A stretch of DNA of 64,000 bases from Polydactylus sextarius (Eukaryota > Chordata > Actinopteri > Polynemidae). Position numbers and translations under genes: made by a program. Below the pieces are notes generated by a model. It ran no database searches. It was not told where the DNA came from and was given only the letters and a program-made list of their open reading frames with translations. Location of the stretch: assembly GCA_016801845.1 (NCBI GenBank), contig CM028910.1, positions 11,438,629 through 11,502,628 on the forward strand, read 5' to 3'. Shown in pieces: positions 26,010 through 37,333 of the stretch (position 1 is its first letter; the number at the start of each line of letters is the position of its first letter).

Positions 26010-27529
26010 GTGGGTTGCTTGATGAGGCTGGTTCCTTATGAAGTAGTATCATTAAGGCAGAAAGAAGGGGCAAACGGGTGATTGCAGTGATTTGGCAGAG
26101 GTTGCACAGACTCCATCGTCCAATCAGAGACTTCGCTTGGCCTCCTCCTGCTCCACTGCAATCACAGAGCACCAAGTCCACAGAGAGCAAGAGCGTACGT
26201 GCACAAACACACGCACATACACACACACAGTCAACACTACACGAGTTTATTGGCCCAGGTACGGGCTTGTCATTGCCTTTATCTGCTTACTCTGAGGACA
26301 CACACACTAGTAGTTTTTTTTACATCAGTAGGTCAGAGAAAACTTCTAATGGCCATTTGAATAATTTTTCCTATTACGAATTTTTCTTATTACTAAAAAA
26401 TTTATGATTGAGTTGAAAAGTGTCAACTCTTGTTTATTTCAGAATCCTAAATTTAGGGGAATCCTAAATCTAAAAAGAAAAAAAAAACACACTGGGAAAA
26501 AGTAGAATAAAACAGAAGCAGTTTTCCACCTAATTGCACTGTGCCCAAGTTATTTTAAGTAAATGGAAATGGGCAATAAAATGAAAAAGTTCACAGAACA
26601 AAATCTAAATTAGGTAAGCCTTAAAAAGGTCAGCTTTCTTAGATGTCCACTCAACTGTATAGATTCTAAGTAGGCTAGCAGAGCAAGCCTCTTTTACTGA
26701 TGTAGCATGTACTTTGAATAGAGGGTACAATGAGGTGTGCAATAGCCTACAATTGCAATCCATCAGTCGTCGACACAGACATTAAACATAACAGACACAG
26801 TTAAAAACATGGTTATTTTGACAGTTGAAAGCATTCAACTGTGATTATACTGTACTGTGCTGTGCAGTGTGTTGAATAATTCGAGGAGGCACATTTAAGG
26901 TTATCTCCTAGTGCTAATAATGACCCATTTTGTTTTATCTAAAGACACTTTCTTAACTGATAACCAAAGTTAAGTGGTGGTTAAGTGATGAAAGGCAGCC
27001 ATTCAGCCTTTGTCAAAATATCTTGTATCGATAACATAACAGTTTATTCTCTTTTCATTCGCATTGTGATACAAGATTATGTATGTATTATGACTCAAAC
27101 GCTGACAGAGAGAACATCAAAGTTCCACAGTTTGTGTGGTGGAGAACTTAGGATTCCTTATTGTCACAACAGTTTGGACAACTGCTGTGCAACATGTTTT
27201 GATGTGTTCAGAGGGTAAAGAGAAAAAAGACGTATGAGCATGAAGGGAACAAAGAGAGAGAAAGAGAGAGAGAGAAAGAGACAGAATGAATTATAAAGTG
27301 TAGAGAATTGAGCACTAAATTGATCTTCAGTCTGTCTGTCCCAAAAGAGGTTGAGGTGCCGTAATGAGAATGGCAGACCAGATGCATATGGGGACCGTCT
27401 CTTCCCCATCTCCATCCCCCTCTGAAAGAAGACAAGTTTGTTTCTCAAGGTGATTGTTGCGGTGATAAGGGAGAGGGTGTTATTAAGGGTGACAGCGGAG
27501 GGGCTGAGAGGCAGTGGCTGACTGGATAA

Positions 27530-27755
27530 CCTTGTCCCCATCCCCGCCTCGCTTCCTTCTGCATGAGCATCTCCACCACTGGCCTGCCCTGCCTGCTTGT
27601 TCGTCTGAACACAATCTGCTGGCTGGAATTACCTCCCGGCCCCAGGAAAACTAAACATGATTTCTGACCTTTCCTTTCTGTGTTCAACAGTAACCTTTGC
27701 TGATCCGCCTACGCTACGAGACCATCGCAACGAGCAAGGGACGAAGCAGAATGGA
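27530..27755. promoter_or_regulatory. candidate conserved noncoding element
   Basis: GC-richer, repeat-free block immediately before a TA tract. No coding exon was recognised. Confidence 0.28.
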
Positions 27756-27759
27756 TGTG

Positions 27760-27764
<5 letters not shown>

Positions 27765-27801
<37 letters not shown>
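27765..27801. repeat. (TA)n microsatellite
   Basis: 37 bp of TA, self-complementary and able to form a cruciform, followed by an AAAATATATAAA tail. Confidence 0.96.
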
Positions 27802-27806
<5 letters not shown>

Positions 27807-28389
27807 TATAAAGGGAGGGGGTGAGGGCGGATGTGTAGTTTGTCAGAGTTTATCCAAATTTTGCTTTGACTTGTGATGTTTGAGTTTGCAGTGTTGTAAG
27901 TGATATATAATAAGATGTTTGTTATTTTTTGCCTACCCTGAGTAAGTTGCTGCTGCTCCCATCTGTGTTTGTGCGGACTGAGTGTACCACAGAAGTTGCA
28001 ATAATAGTGTATTTTGTTTGGGAAAAGGAGTATGAGACACTGTGTTTGCAGAAATACTGCATCTTTCAACAAGCTAAATTCATTACATCATCACTCTGCC
28101 TTTCTCTTGTTGTTCTTTGCTGTGCCAGCGACTTTTACATTGGTATTATCATCAGTAGTTTGTTAGATAAGGCTAATTGATCTCCACCTACCCAGTGTAT
28201 TAGCGAATTGTTGTGATCTACTTCTTCCACTGACTCTGCATAACTGCTACAGTCTCAGCACAATCTGACCCTGAGGAGCAAAGCGCATCCCTATAGAAAT
28301 GATTTCATCATCTCTTTCTCTCTGTCTTTCTGTTTGTCTGTTGCTCTCCTGCTTTCTCTCCTCTTGTCTGTCTTTCATAAACTCCCCAA

Positions 28390-28580
28390 TTCACAAAATT
28401 TAAGAGCTTACAGGCAGAGTGACCTGAACATCCCAGGCTGGCTCGGTGGAGTTAGCCGACTGAACTCAGCGGTTGCTTGTGTAAGAGCACCAGAGGGGTT
28501 CTGGACAAGGAGTGTGAACCCTGAATGTGTGACCCACAGCTGGCCTTACCATTGGATTAGCTCGCTCTGATCCCCACAAC
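28390..28580. promoter_or_regulatory. candidate conserved noncoding element
   Basis: Repeat-free block with a GGATTAGC K50-type site near 28553 and balanced composition, flanked by pyrimidine-rich low-complexity DNA. Texture-based call. Confidence 0.3.
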
Positions 28581-29180
28581 CTCTGAACACGCTACCTACT
28601 ATTTCAAGATCTCTCTATTTATGCCCAGCCAAGCACCGTGTGACCAGTAATCTATAGTTTTCTTCTCTCTGAAGGGAGAAGATATACTGTTCAGCATTTT
28701 GCTTTGCCCCCTTTCACTGGTTTATCCACACTTTTCTCCCTTTCTCTCGCACTTTTAATGTCTTAGAGCAAATTCCTGTCTTTCACCTCTCTACTCTCAC
28801 CATCCGTCTTTTCTCCCCCTTACTCCATTCGCTCTAACTACCCCTCTCTCCAACATCCCTACTTTCTTTTCTAAAGGGGATCAGTGGAGCTTAGAGGCCT
28901 TCCTGCTTGGTTCATTACTGAGCTGCTCTGACACGGGAGCTCGTCTCTCTAGTAAAAAAAAAAAAAGAAGGAAAAAAAAGAAAAAGGAAAGAAAAGGAGA
29001 ACACCACTGATGTTTAATACATGGACCACTCTGTTGTCTTTTACGCCAGATAAATTCATCATCAAAAACTGAGCGCAGAACAGCAACAGAGCATGTAGCC
29101 CTGCACTCTCAATCTAGATTCCCAATCTTTCTTTCTTTCTTTTTTTGCCCTCACTCTCCATTTAACTTATTGCCTTTCGC

Positions 29181-29222
29181 TCTGTCTCTCTCTCAATCTC
29201 TCTCTCTCTCTCTCGCTCTCTT
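29181..29222. repeat. (CT)n imperfect microsatellite
   Basis: CT dinucleotides with a few substitutions inside a wider pyrimidine-rich region. Confidence 0.88.
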
Positions 29223-29383
29223 TGTTCTGTCACATCTCAGTGAACTGGAGCAAACCTTTTCATTGTCCTTCAGTTGAAGTAAACACACAAACACAATGCA
29301 ATGCTGCTGCTGCTGAGCTCACAACACGAAACGCAGCTCATGAAAAGAAAATTGACCGATTCCATTCGGCATATGTATACAAT

Positions 29384-29566
29384 GTGTGTGTGTCTGTGTG
29401 TAAACATGTAACCCGCACTTGTCAAGGCCTTGTGTGTGTGCTTTTATCATGACATACGTGTGTGTGTGTGTGTGCTTACATGAGAGAGTGTGCGTGTGTG
29501 TGTCAGAGCCGTATGGGTATGTATGTGTTTGCCTGTTTGTCCGCTCTGTGTGGGTGTGTGTGTGGG
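29384..29566. repeat. cluster of short GT tracts
   Basis: At least five short GT-rich tracts are interspersed with unique sequence. The Thr/His frames on the minus strand come from these tracts. Confidence 0.8.
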
Positions 29567-30004
29567 CGGCAGGTCTGCCTTGATAATGCCAGAGCCTGTT
29601 TCTAATCCAGGCCTCCTCAGTGGGCTGTAGCTCTTGCTGTGCCAGGCAGGCCTGCTGCAACACCAACCGAGCTCCAGCTGACAGCTAGCCTGCTCCTCTC
29701 TCTGCTTTCTGGAAAATCTCTCAGCTCAAAACTTTAACAATGGGATAAACTATGAGCCCTGGAGGAACATAAAAATGCAGCACTTGCAGAGAAAAACAAT
29801 TTCCCCTATGAGTACAACAGGTTTTCTAAAATTAACTAAAAAAAAAGAAAAAAAAGAAAACGGATGATACAAAAGAGAAAATCAAATGAAACAGATTGCA
29901 AAAACGGAAACAAGCAGGAGCAGATAGTAATGGTTGGATGCTACGGGGGTGGTGGTAGTGGTAAAAGGTTTAGGATGAAATCAAAGTGGTTAAAACTGAT
30001 TTAT

Positions 30005-30330
30005 CCTGTGTAAGGACGCCAAGCCCTCTAAGGAGGCACTGAACAGCCCTTCAAAAATGAAATATCAGCAGCAGTCAGTGCCAGTCATCGGTGCCATGTG
30101 TGATGGAAAATCAATCTATTTCATCTCGGAGACCTGTGAGGAGAAAACGAGAGAGACAGGTCCCTGCTGCCTCCACGCTGCGCCTCTTTAAACGTCTCCC
30201 AAAAAGAAACATCCCAGAACGGTCTGCGTCATCTGTGACGGAGACATTCATGGTGCTGGTGGCTCAATGTGTAACGGCTGCTGTTCTGCTAGATTAGGTA
30301 GGTGATTGGCCATTAATATTCATTTCACAG
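30005..30330. promoter_or_regulatory. candidate conserved noncoding element with CRE-like palindrome
   Basis: Repeat-free block. CGTCA (30227-30231) and TGACG (30236-30240) form an inverted pair of CRE half-sites with a 4-bp spacer. Downstream lie an inverted CCAAT box (ATTGG, 30305-30309) and an ATTAATATTCAT homeodomain/POU-like stretch. This motif grouping is typical of regulatory DNA, but conservation is untested. Confidence 0.38.
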
Positions 30331-30699
30331 TGTGTCTTTGTTAGGTGGGAGCAGAGGCTGACAGAGTGTTTGGATGGATTTACTCTACCGTATATTTCTC
30401 TTTAATTTCAATAGGCAAGGTGGTTTACCCATATGGCCTCGGTGAAGCATCCTCTGTAGCTGAATGTACTGTAATATTTTTCAGTTTGTTCTTAGTGTCC
30501 AACACAGTAAAGGTGATGAAGATCTCTATTGGAGAACTGCTCTGTTTTTGATCAAATGTCCAAGAGTCATCAAATATTTAGAAGAACTACTTAGAAGAGT
30601 ATGTTCTACTGTCTTCCTGTTTGCTGATGACTGCAGGCAGAGGTTTCACTTTTTACTACAGTGACTAGGTAGTAAAAGTACAGTGGTCTGGTCTGGGCC

Positions 30700-31040
30700 T
30701 GTCTGGTCTTTAAAACAGCAGAGTTGCTCCTAGAGGAGCTGAGGTCCAGCAGGCACTGACCCATAGTAGTAGGTCTTTCCCTAATGGACGGCCAACCTGA
30801 CTCAGGTGATCTGAACTGTCCTCCCTATAATGAGATTAAGGGACTAATTAGTATGACTGTGTGGTGTAGTGCGTCTGCATACACTAAGGAATATATGCCC
30901 CCTATTGGACTGGAGGTGGCCCCTGAGAGAGCGAGCCAGACTAGGTCCGTCCCTGGTGTTCCTCTCTCTATGAGGCTAATTAATATTTTTTGCATCCGCT
31001 CTTCCAGCTCCTTTCAACCATGCTGAGTTATAGTCCTGAA
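30700..31040. promoter_or_regulatory. candidate conserved noncoding element
   Basis: Repeat-free block with several homeodomain-like cores (GACTAATTAG near 30842, GGCTAATTAATATT near 30974). No exon was recognised. Confidence 0.35.
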
Positions 31041-31145
31041 GTTATTGATCTAGATTTTTGGCAACAGCAGGCAAATAAGAATCAAATAACAAAAATTTAA
31101 TCTTGGCAGTTTTGACAGTGTGAAATAAGGAGTGTAATAATTTCT

Positions 31146-31161
31146 AAAAAAAAAAAAAAAA
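31146..31161. repeat. poly(A) run
   Basis: 16 A residues. Confidence 0.88.
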
Positions 31162-31439
31162 GCCTCTGAAATTTTAGACAGCACAATGAAATCCCCTTCA
31201 GTCTTTAACAGCAAATCACAAGTAAAGCCTTGTAAAAGTAGGCCACGGAGAAGCATCAGCAGCACAGTCCATCAGCCAACACAAGCAAGAGCAGTTGCAG
31301 ACAGAAGCAGAAATGGACAAACCCAAAATTATCTTTGCCAGTGATTATCACAGATAGAATTAAGGCCAGCAGATTAGAAACAGGATGAGAATGGGAGATC
31401 TACAAAGAAAAAAAAATAAAAATCATTACCATCCCCTTC

Positions 31440-31775
31440 ACACATTCCCTGTCTCCCCATTTCACATTCTACTTCCCAACCCGTTAAAGTCACGCCAGTG
31501 TTTGATTGCCCCTGCAGCGCCAGTCTGACCTGTTCATTTAAGATGATGTGCAACTCTCAGGTCTGTTCCAGTGCTCATTTGTTCCTCGGCGGGGTCCCCA
31601 TGGCTGGCCAATAAGAGGACCCCATACTGACCAATGTGCCCAGGGAGCTCTAAAACCGGCCACTCACAACCAAGTAAAGAGACAGCTGAGTGTCACTGTT
31701 AATGTGGACACACAGCACCACAATGGCAAAATCAATGGAGCTATAGGGGACATCAATCTTGTCTCACTAGTCCTC
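31440..31775. promoter_or_regulatory. candidate conserved noncoding element with paired CCAAT boxes
   Basis: Repeat-free, GC-richer block with two CCAAT boxes on the same strand, at 31608-31612 and 31631-31635. NF-Y often uses two CCAAT boxes spaced by roughly two to three helical turns. No coding content was recognised. Confidence 0.35.
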
Positions 31776-32259
31776 TAAAGCTCTGAATGAATGGATGGAG
31801 AAGAAGGAGAAACAGAGAAAAGGGGGAAAGCAAGAAATAAAGCGAATGAAAGAGAGAAGGAAAGAAAAGAAGAAAGAAAAAGCATAGGCAACTGACAGTG
31901 ATCTTTATTGGCCTTTCCTCCATTCATCTCAAGGGGTTATGTTGTCCTTTGAAGATTGTGTGCATTTGACAGGCAGCCAAGTCGCCAGCCATCCCAATTC
32001 ACCCAAAACAGGCAGAGGTTTTTAGGTAAAGCCTCAGAAGTACAGCACAGGCACAGCTGTATGCAGTTGGCATCATTTGTGCTTTTTCTCTTCCTGCTTG
32101 TTTTTCACTTCCAGATCTCTCTCTCTCTCTGTTTCTCCCTCGCCATCAGGATGAGAAAGCAAGCGTTCCTCCTTTAAATTACAAAAAAAGGCACTTGCTT
32201 TGTTATGGGGTGACACAAGAGATGCACACCAAAAAATAACAGCAAGGTTCATTGTCTCT

Positions 32260-32660
32260 GCCACCGACTTGAAGGATGCCTCCTCATCTCATTAACATAT
32301 ATGCAGATAAGCAGCGAGTAAATGAAAGCCTCCAAAAATGGAAGAGATCAAAGACAACAGAATTAAGGCCAAGTAATGAGGATCTTGGCAAGAACCCTGC
32401 AAATTTATTGATTGTTTGGCAAGCAGTGCGGGCTTCCTGCTCCATTTTCCCCTCCCTCTATACCATTTACTATCATGTTTCAAATGCACACAGATCAAGC
32501 AGTGTGGGCTTTAACAGGGCCTTTGCGTGGTTATGGCTCCAATATTCAGCCTAAACACCATCTAATTTACAGTGCAATTATAATGTACTTGGCATCGAAA
32601 ACAAGAAAAGGAAGAGAGTGGCAGCAGAAAAGCTTTCAATAACACAGCCTCTTTAATCAA
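32260..32660. promoter_or_regulatory. candidate conserved noncoding element
   Basis: A long repeat-free block in an otherwise simple-repeat-rich intron, starting about 0.4 kb downstream of the CELF exon in transcript order. It holds CTCATTAACATATATGCAGA and ATCTAATTTACAG homeodomain/POU-like sites. Among the texture-based calls it looks most like a deeply conserved vertebrate element, but I could not align it. Confidence 0.4.
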
Positions 32661-33068
32661 TTACATCCAGTGCACGGGCACAAACAGGATGAGACTGTGC
32701 AATAGAAACAGAGAAATTAATCCATGAATCCTGTGGATGTGAAGCAATAAAAAATAAAAAATCTATACTAAAATTTGTGACAAATTTCCTCTTGGTGTAA
32801 GACAACGCACAATGTGTTTAATAGAAAGTCAGATGCAGTTTGTTTTAAACTATTTGCTGAACTTTGTTTGCAATGATCCAACTGATACAACTGCGTGCGT
32901 AAGTGAGGCAACATGGGGGATGAAAAAGAATCCAGAGAAAGATAAGAAAAGGAAAGAAATATTGCATTGAGAGCTGTGGTACAGATGAGATCAGAGGGAA
33001 AGAATGAAAAGAATTAGCCTAGATAAGGCAGATGAAAAGGGGACATGAATAAATGATGAAGAAAAGAA

Positions 33069-33077
33069 GACAACTAC
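33069..33077 (-). promoter_or_regulatory. celf4: 5' splice site of CELF exon 3
   Basis: The exon ends GAG, followed by GTAGTTGTC on the minus strand. Positions +5 and +6 are T,T rather than the consensus G,T, so the donor is not strong, and U-rich sequence (TCTTCTTTTCTTC) follows at once, a layout TIA1-type factors often assist. This may allow regulated skipping. Confidence 0.8.
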
Positions 33078-33126
33078 CTCCACGGCTCTCGCTGTCAGCT
33101 GGTTTCACCTGGATGGGGCGAGTCAT
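33078..33126 (-). CDS. celf4: CELF RNA-binding protein, exon 3 (49 bp)
   Basis: Internal coding exon of a CELF3-6 (Bruno-like) RNA-binding protein. These proteins bind UG-rich RNA to control splicing, mRNA stability and translation, mostly in neurons. The exon encodes MTRPIQVKPADSESRG plus the first base (G) of a split Gly or Glu codon. RPIQVKPAD is the last strand of RRM1 and SESRG starts the linker to RRM2. CELF1/2 read HPIQMKPADSEKNN here and are excluded. Human CELF3 and CELF4 have MNRPIQ and CELF5 has MARPIQ, so Thr at position 2 does not decide the paralogue; large introns with many candidate regulatory blocks favour celf4. Exon length of 49 bp, entry at phase 0 and exit with one extra base match exon 3 of the family. 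The flanking AG (33127-33128) and GT (33076-33077) are intact. ATG here is an internal Met, not a start. Confidence 0.93.
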
Positions 33127-33163
33127 CTGGAGGAGAGAGAAGAAAGGGCAACAGAGCAGTTAG
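33127..33163 (-). promoter_or_regulatory. celf4: 3' splice site and branch point of CELF exon 3
   Basis: On the minus strand a CTAAC branch-point match (33159-33163, likely branch A at 33160) lies 33 nt before the AG, followed by a pyrimidine tract reading CCCTTTCTTCTCTCTCCTCCAG. This is a strong acceptor. Confidence 0.85.
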
Positions 33164-33539
33164 CGCCGGAGACTCAGGCTGTCGCTGTTACAACAAGAGG
33201 CCACAAACCAGAGGTGTCACGGCCTCTTCTCCCATACTAATAGCTGTTCTGTGATACTGATCAAAGTGTCTTGGCTGAAGAGGAAACCAAAACACCATCA
33301 TGCAGCTAAGTCGACTTGACACTATAGTGTTTCTGCTGCCTGTTATTCAGTGTAAACAAAACAACCTCAGCTTTCATTCACACATAAAACAGCACGCGAG
33401 TCCGTGCCCGTGCGTGTAGGTGTGCATGTGTGTGTACATTTGTATTTGTAGTTTTTCATGGTAGGTGAACGGAGAGGTTGAAGGGCTGCATACTGTATGT
33501 GTGTCTAAGTGAGAAACACAGAGGCACTCCTAATAAAAG

Positions 33540-33735
33540 TGAACCCAGCCACAGGAGGAGAGAGATCAATGCAGGCCTATTGATCCGGGCCCTTGGGCTG
33601 CGGAGAGTGTCTGGCTGGGAAGGATTCTCTGGTTAGGAGGCTCACTCTAATCCACTGGACCCTGATAAGAATGGCATTGCCTGGATTAGATGCTTCTGTC
33701 ATCACAGTTTTTGTGTCATGCTCTCCTCCTTCCCC
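33540..33735. promoter_or_regulatory. candidate enhancer with paired OTX/PITX-type sites
   Basis: Repeat-free block about 0.4-0.6 kb upstream of CELF exon 3 in transcript order. TAATCC (33648-33653) and its inverse GGATTA (33683-33688) form an inverted pair of K50 homeodomain sites, 29 bp apart. OTX, CRX, PITX and GSC bind this core. Confidence 0.38.
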
Positions 33736-33837
33736 AATTTTACCTCAATTTTTTCTTGTTCAAGCCGAACAGTTTCACCAAGGCTCGATTTGTTTGGAAG
33801 AAAAAGTTTGAAAGATGCAGCTGTGATTTACAATATG

Positions 33838-33858
33838 TTTTTTTTTTTTTTTTTTTTT
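33838..33858. repeat. poly(T) run
   Basis: 21 T residues; a shorter T run follows near 33874. Confidence 0.9.
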
Positions 33859-33889
33859 AAGCTGAAGCACCACTTTTTTTTTTAATTGA

Positions 33890-35660
33890 ACACATGCCTC
33901 CTGGTCACATATTAGCACACATACTGAATATATACCCACCCACACATGCGTATAATAAGCATATATGTACTACAGCAGAGCATAAAGGTTACAAGATAAT
34001 TCATGTTCACAGATCTGTGCCAGTGACCCTCCCCTCTCTGATTCAGCCCAAAACAAATAGATTTAAAAACTCACATGTTTTAATAAAACTGGGGCCAAAA
34101 GTAGCACAAATTTATAACGAGATTATTGGAACATAAAAGCAACCTCTTACCACACTCAGCTGTTTACAGTAAACCATTTGTAGCTGCTATTTAAGCATCT
34201 TTTTGTTGTTGTTGTTGCTTGGAACTATTTGCCATTACCGAGCATCCCAGTCAAATCACCGAAAGACATTCGGCACTGATATTTTTACTCCGTCATATGT
34301 ATGTTTTGTTCTATCGTCCTGTCATGTATCTTTTTTTTCCCGTTCAATTCCAGAGCAGGACTGAAAAGGTCAGATTTAAAGACAGGGCAGTACAATAAAA
34401 GCATGACATGTTCAAGGAGAAACACCATAATGGGATTTTAAAATGTCTTAATAACATGCTGATATATGGGGGAGAGGCCCGGGCCCGATTCATTAAGTGC
34501 TAAACGTATCCATTTTCACCTTGAGGAAGTGAGTAACCTTCCTTCACTGAAATTATTCCATAAATTTACCCATCGTAAATAATAACTAGCAGCGGCTAAG
34601 TCTTTGTAGGAAAACAGGGAGGATATTATGCTTGTGAAGGTTGAGGTTTTAGCTACTTGTTTTTTGGCTCGCTCCCCACGCGTCTCACTCCCCCATCTAC
34701 AAGTGTTTTCTTTTCCTTGCTCAACACAAGTAAAGTAACCCTACAGTATGCTAATGCCAAGCCATGGGGCGCATACAACTCTACAGCGTGTACGGATAGA
34801 TTACAAAATCAACCACAACAGGATAACGCACGTGTTTCAAAACAACCTCTGCAACAGAAACACTTCCGAATGAGGTGAACAAAACATCCGCGAGACAAAT
34901 TCATAAATAACTTTTACAACTCTGCTCCATCACATCAACAACAACAACGACACAGGAAATCTTCGAATTTGCCTTTGACATGTCAAACGGACAAAAGACA
35001 CTTCCATACCGCCGGTTGATTTTTGTTCAAATGTAAGATGGAGGGGGCCAAATCTACAGCTGAGCCTCCTCCACCAGGCTATGATCTCAGACATCTCTGC
35101 AGGGTGCCTGGGTGTGGGAGGCAGCTCTCTCTACAGCTAGTTACTGTTCAGCCTCTAAAATGCCAGCTTAATGGTCTATTTATTTCCCCAAAAGCAATGC
35201 ATTATGGTCCTAAACACTCACAACCGATGGCTCTAGTTTTTTTTTCTCTCTGTTTTCTTTTAACACAAATTAAGAAAATCTTGTAATTCCTGTAGACATT
35301 AAATGCACATTATAAAGCTCACTTGTACTATTGGCATGCTTGCACATGCACAGACATGGTGACTTTAAGTAAAATTTATTAAGTGCTGCTGTTACCAAGG
35401 AGACCATTCATTAACTTCAGATACCGTAGGGCATGTTTTTCTTTTTTCTTTTTACTCCGTCCTTTGTGGGCTGAAGCTACAGGCTTCTTGACTTGACACA
35501 CCCACAAGGAAACGAGTGAAACAGTCGCTGCTTCTGCTGCTGCTTTCTCTACAAAATAACACGTGTTTTAATCAGGATGGTTTTAGTTAAGGGAGTGGTT
35601 AGGTGAGGCAACTGGGAAGCAGAAGAAGGAGAGAGGGAGAGATTGTGGAAAACGATGACA
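33890..35660. other. gene-free stretch
   Basis: Ordinary AT-rich intronic sequence. No exon or mobile element was recognised. Several short frames exist but none shows a domain. Confidence 0.5.
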
Positions 35661-35714
35661 AGAGATGGAGAGAAGGGGTAAGAGAGATACAGGTTGGGGG
35701 GTGGGGGTAGTAGT

Positions 35715-35740
35715 GAGAGAGAGAGAGAGAGAGAGAGAGA
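35715..35740. repeat. (GA)n microsatellite
   Basis: 26 bp of GA, preceded by a G-rich stretch (GGGGGGTGGGGG near 35696-35707). Confidence 0.95.
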
Positions 35741-36142
35741 AAAGCTGCCTGCAACTCCTAGATAAGATTGCTTCTCTGTTGAGTGGCGTTTCCACTGCTC
35801 TCATTCCACCCTCCTGTCTTTCACTTTCAAACACAGACAGCACAACTGTTCAGCGCAAACACTGTATATTTACAAATCAACCACCTGCCTCTGAATTTTT
35901 ATTACTAAGAACTTTTATTCATTCATTTATTTATTTATTTAACTGCCCTGATATCCTGGTTGCTTATCTACCTCAGGATGTGTGCCTCGATAAGTGCCTC
36001 AATTTAATCACCACAATTTTTTTTTTCTTTTCCTAAAACCAGGTATGACATCCCTGGCATTAATATGATATAACAAATTCATTTTTCAATGCATGAGCTG
36101 TAAAGGAAGTTTCCTACCCAAATGTAATATTTAGTGAAGAAG

Positions 36143-36173
<31 letters not shown>

Positions 36174-36180
36174 AAAAAAA
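36143..36180. repeat. poly(A) run
   Basis: A29, one G, then A8. It is the longest homopolymer in the window. No retroelement body was recognised beside it. Confidence 0.93.
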
Positions 36181-36431
36181 TTGCCACCTGCAAATATTTG
36201 TTGTTTCTGAATTTACTCTGTGTTATTTGCATTTGAACACCCATGAGGAAGACACAGTTGTCCTGTGAAAAACACTTTGCATGGTTCAGCTGTACAAATC
36301 ACATATCCAGAGTTGAATGTTTTTCCAACCATTACTTTCAATTTATTTATTCATTTCAGCATCGAATAAAAGAAACACATTTGCAGAGCAGACCTGTGAG
36401 TAATGAAAGATATACAAGAAAAAGTTTCATT

Positions 36432-36448
36432 AAAAAAAAAAAAAAAAA
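36432..36448. repeat. poly(A) run
   Basis: 17 A residues. Confidence 0.88.
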
Positions 36449-37293
36449 CTATGTATAAACTATGTTGGCAAAAACACCAAACTTGGACATTAGGGGTACT
36501 TTTTTAAAGCGATTTTTATTTTAAAGACCGTAACTATGTATAAATGAATGAGACCTGAATGTTTTTGATTTAACTGAACAAAGACGCTTTTCTAATGACT
36601 CACAACATCTTAATGGCATCAAAACCTTCAAACAAGTTACTACTCGGCATTTTTTTCTGTGAAAAATACATTTTTTGTTCTTTGTACAAGATCCCTGTCT
36701 CTCTCATTTTCTCACTCTACAAGCGGTGCTGCTCTGAGGGCTTTGGCAAATCTATACTTCTATATGCTTTTATTGAGCCACCTCATCTGCACAGTTAAGC
36801 TTCCAGTGAGTTGAATGAAGCTCTTAGCCATAGTATGCTGCTGTTTTATATGAAGGTTGAGAGAGAGAGAGACCCCTAGGCCTACAGAACATAATGTGGA
36901 GTGTAGTAAGTCCGGGATACACACACATACCCTGGTAGTTTGTTTCTGCTTTTTGTCAGGCAGTTTTATTTATTCTTAACATACAATATGAACAATATAC
37001 GAACATCACACAATCTACAGTTTCTCTGACTTCATTGTGCAGTAGCTTCAGCATTCTGGTGAAGTTTGGTTGAGTGGCGAACGTCTCTTTACTGAACCTA
37101 TTACTAGCCACAAAAAAGGACCGAGGGCCCTGAGCTACGACCACAAGAGACATCGCACTGTCTCATTTCAAATTGCACTGAGCTAGTCAAGGAACTGAAG
37201 TGGGGACTTAGCCTGTTAGTAGGATGGCAAGGATTTACAGTCTACAGTTGGAAGTATCTATGACACTAATGAGTTCATAAGTAGTAGAGTTTA

Positions 37294-37333
37294 GGGGGGT
37301 AGAGGGGTGATGGTGGGGGTGTAGGGTGGAGGG
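37294..37333 (+). other. G-quadruplex motif
   Basis: Five runs of three or more G (6, 4, 5, 3 and 3) within 40 bp, with loops of 4 to 7 bases. The plus strand can fold; the CELF transcript would carry the C-rich strand. Confidence 0.65.

Larger units (their letters stand above)
23480..27500. other. gene-free stretch
   Basis: Apart from the simple repeats listed, this is ordinary AT-rich intronic sequence. A short duplicated GAATCCTAAAT motif sits near 26443-26470. No exon, RNA gene or mobile element was recognised. Confidence 0.5.

Noticed and set aside
36143..36180. Long poly(A) as the tail of a processed pseudogene or SINE
   Set aside because: No gene-like or tRNA-derived body and no target-site duplication lies upstream.
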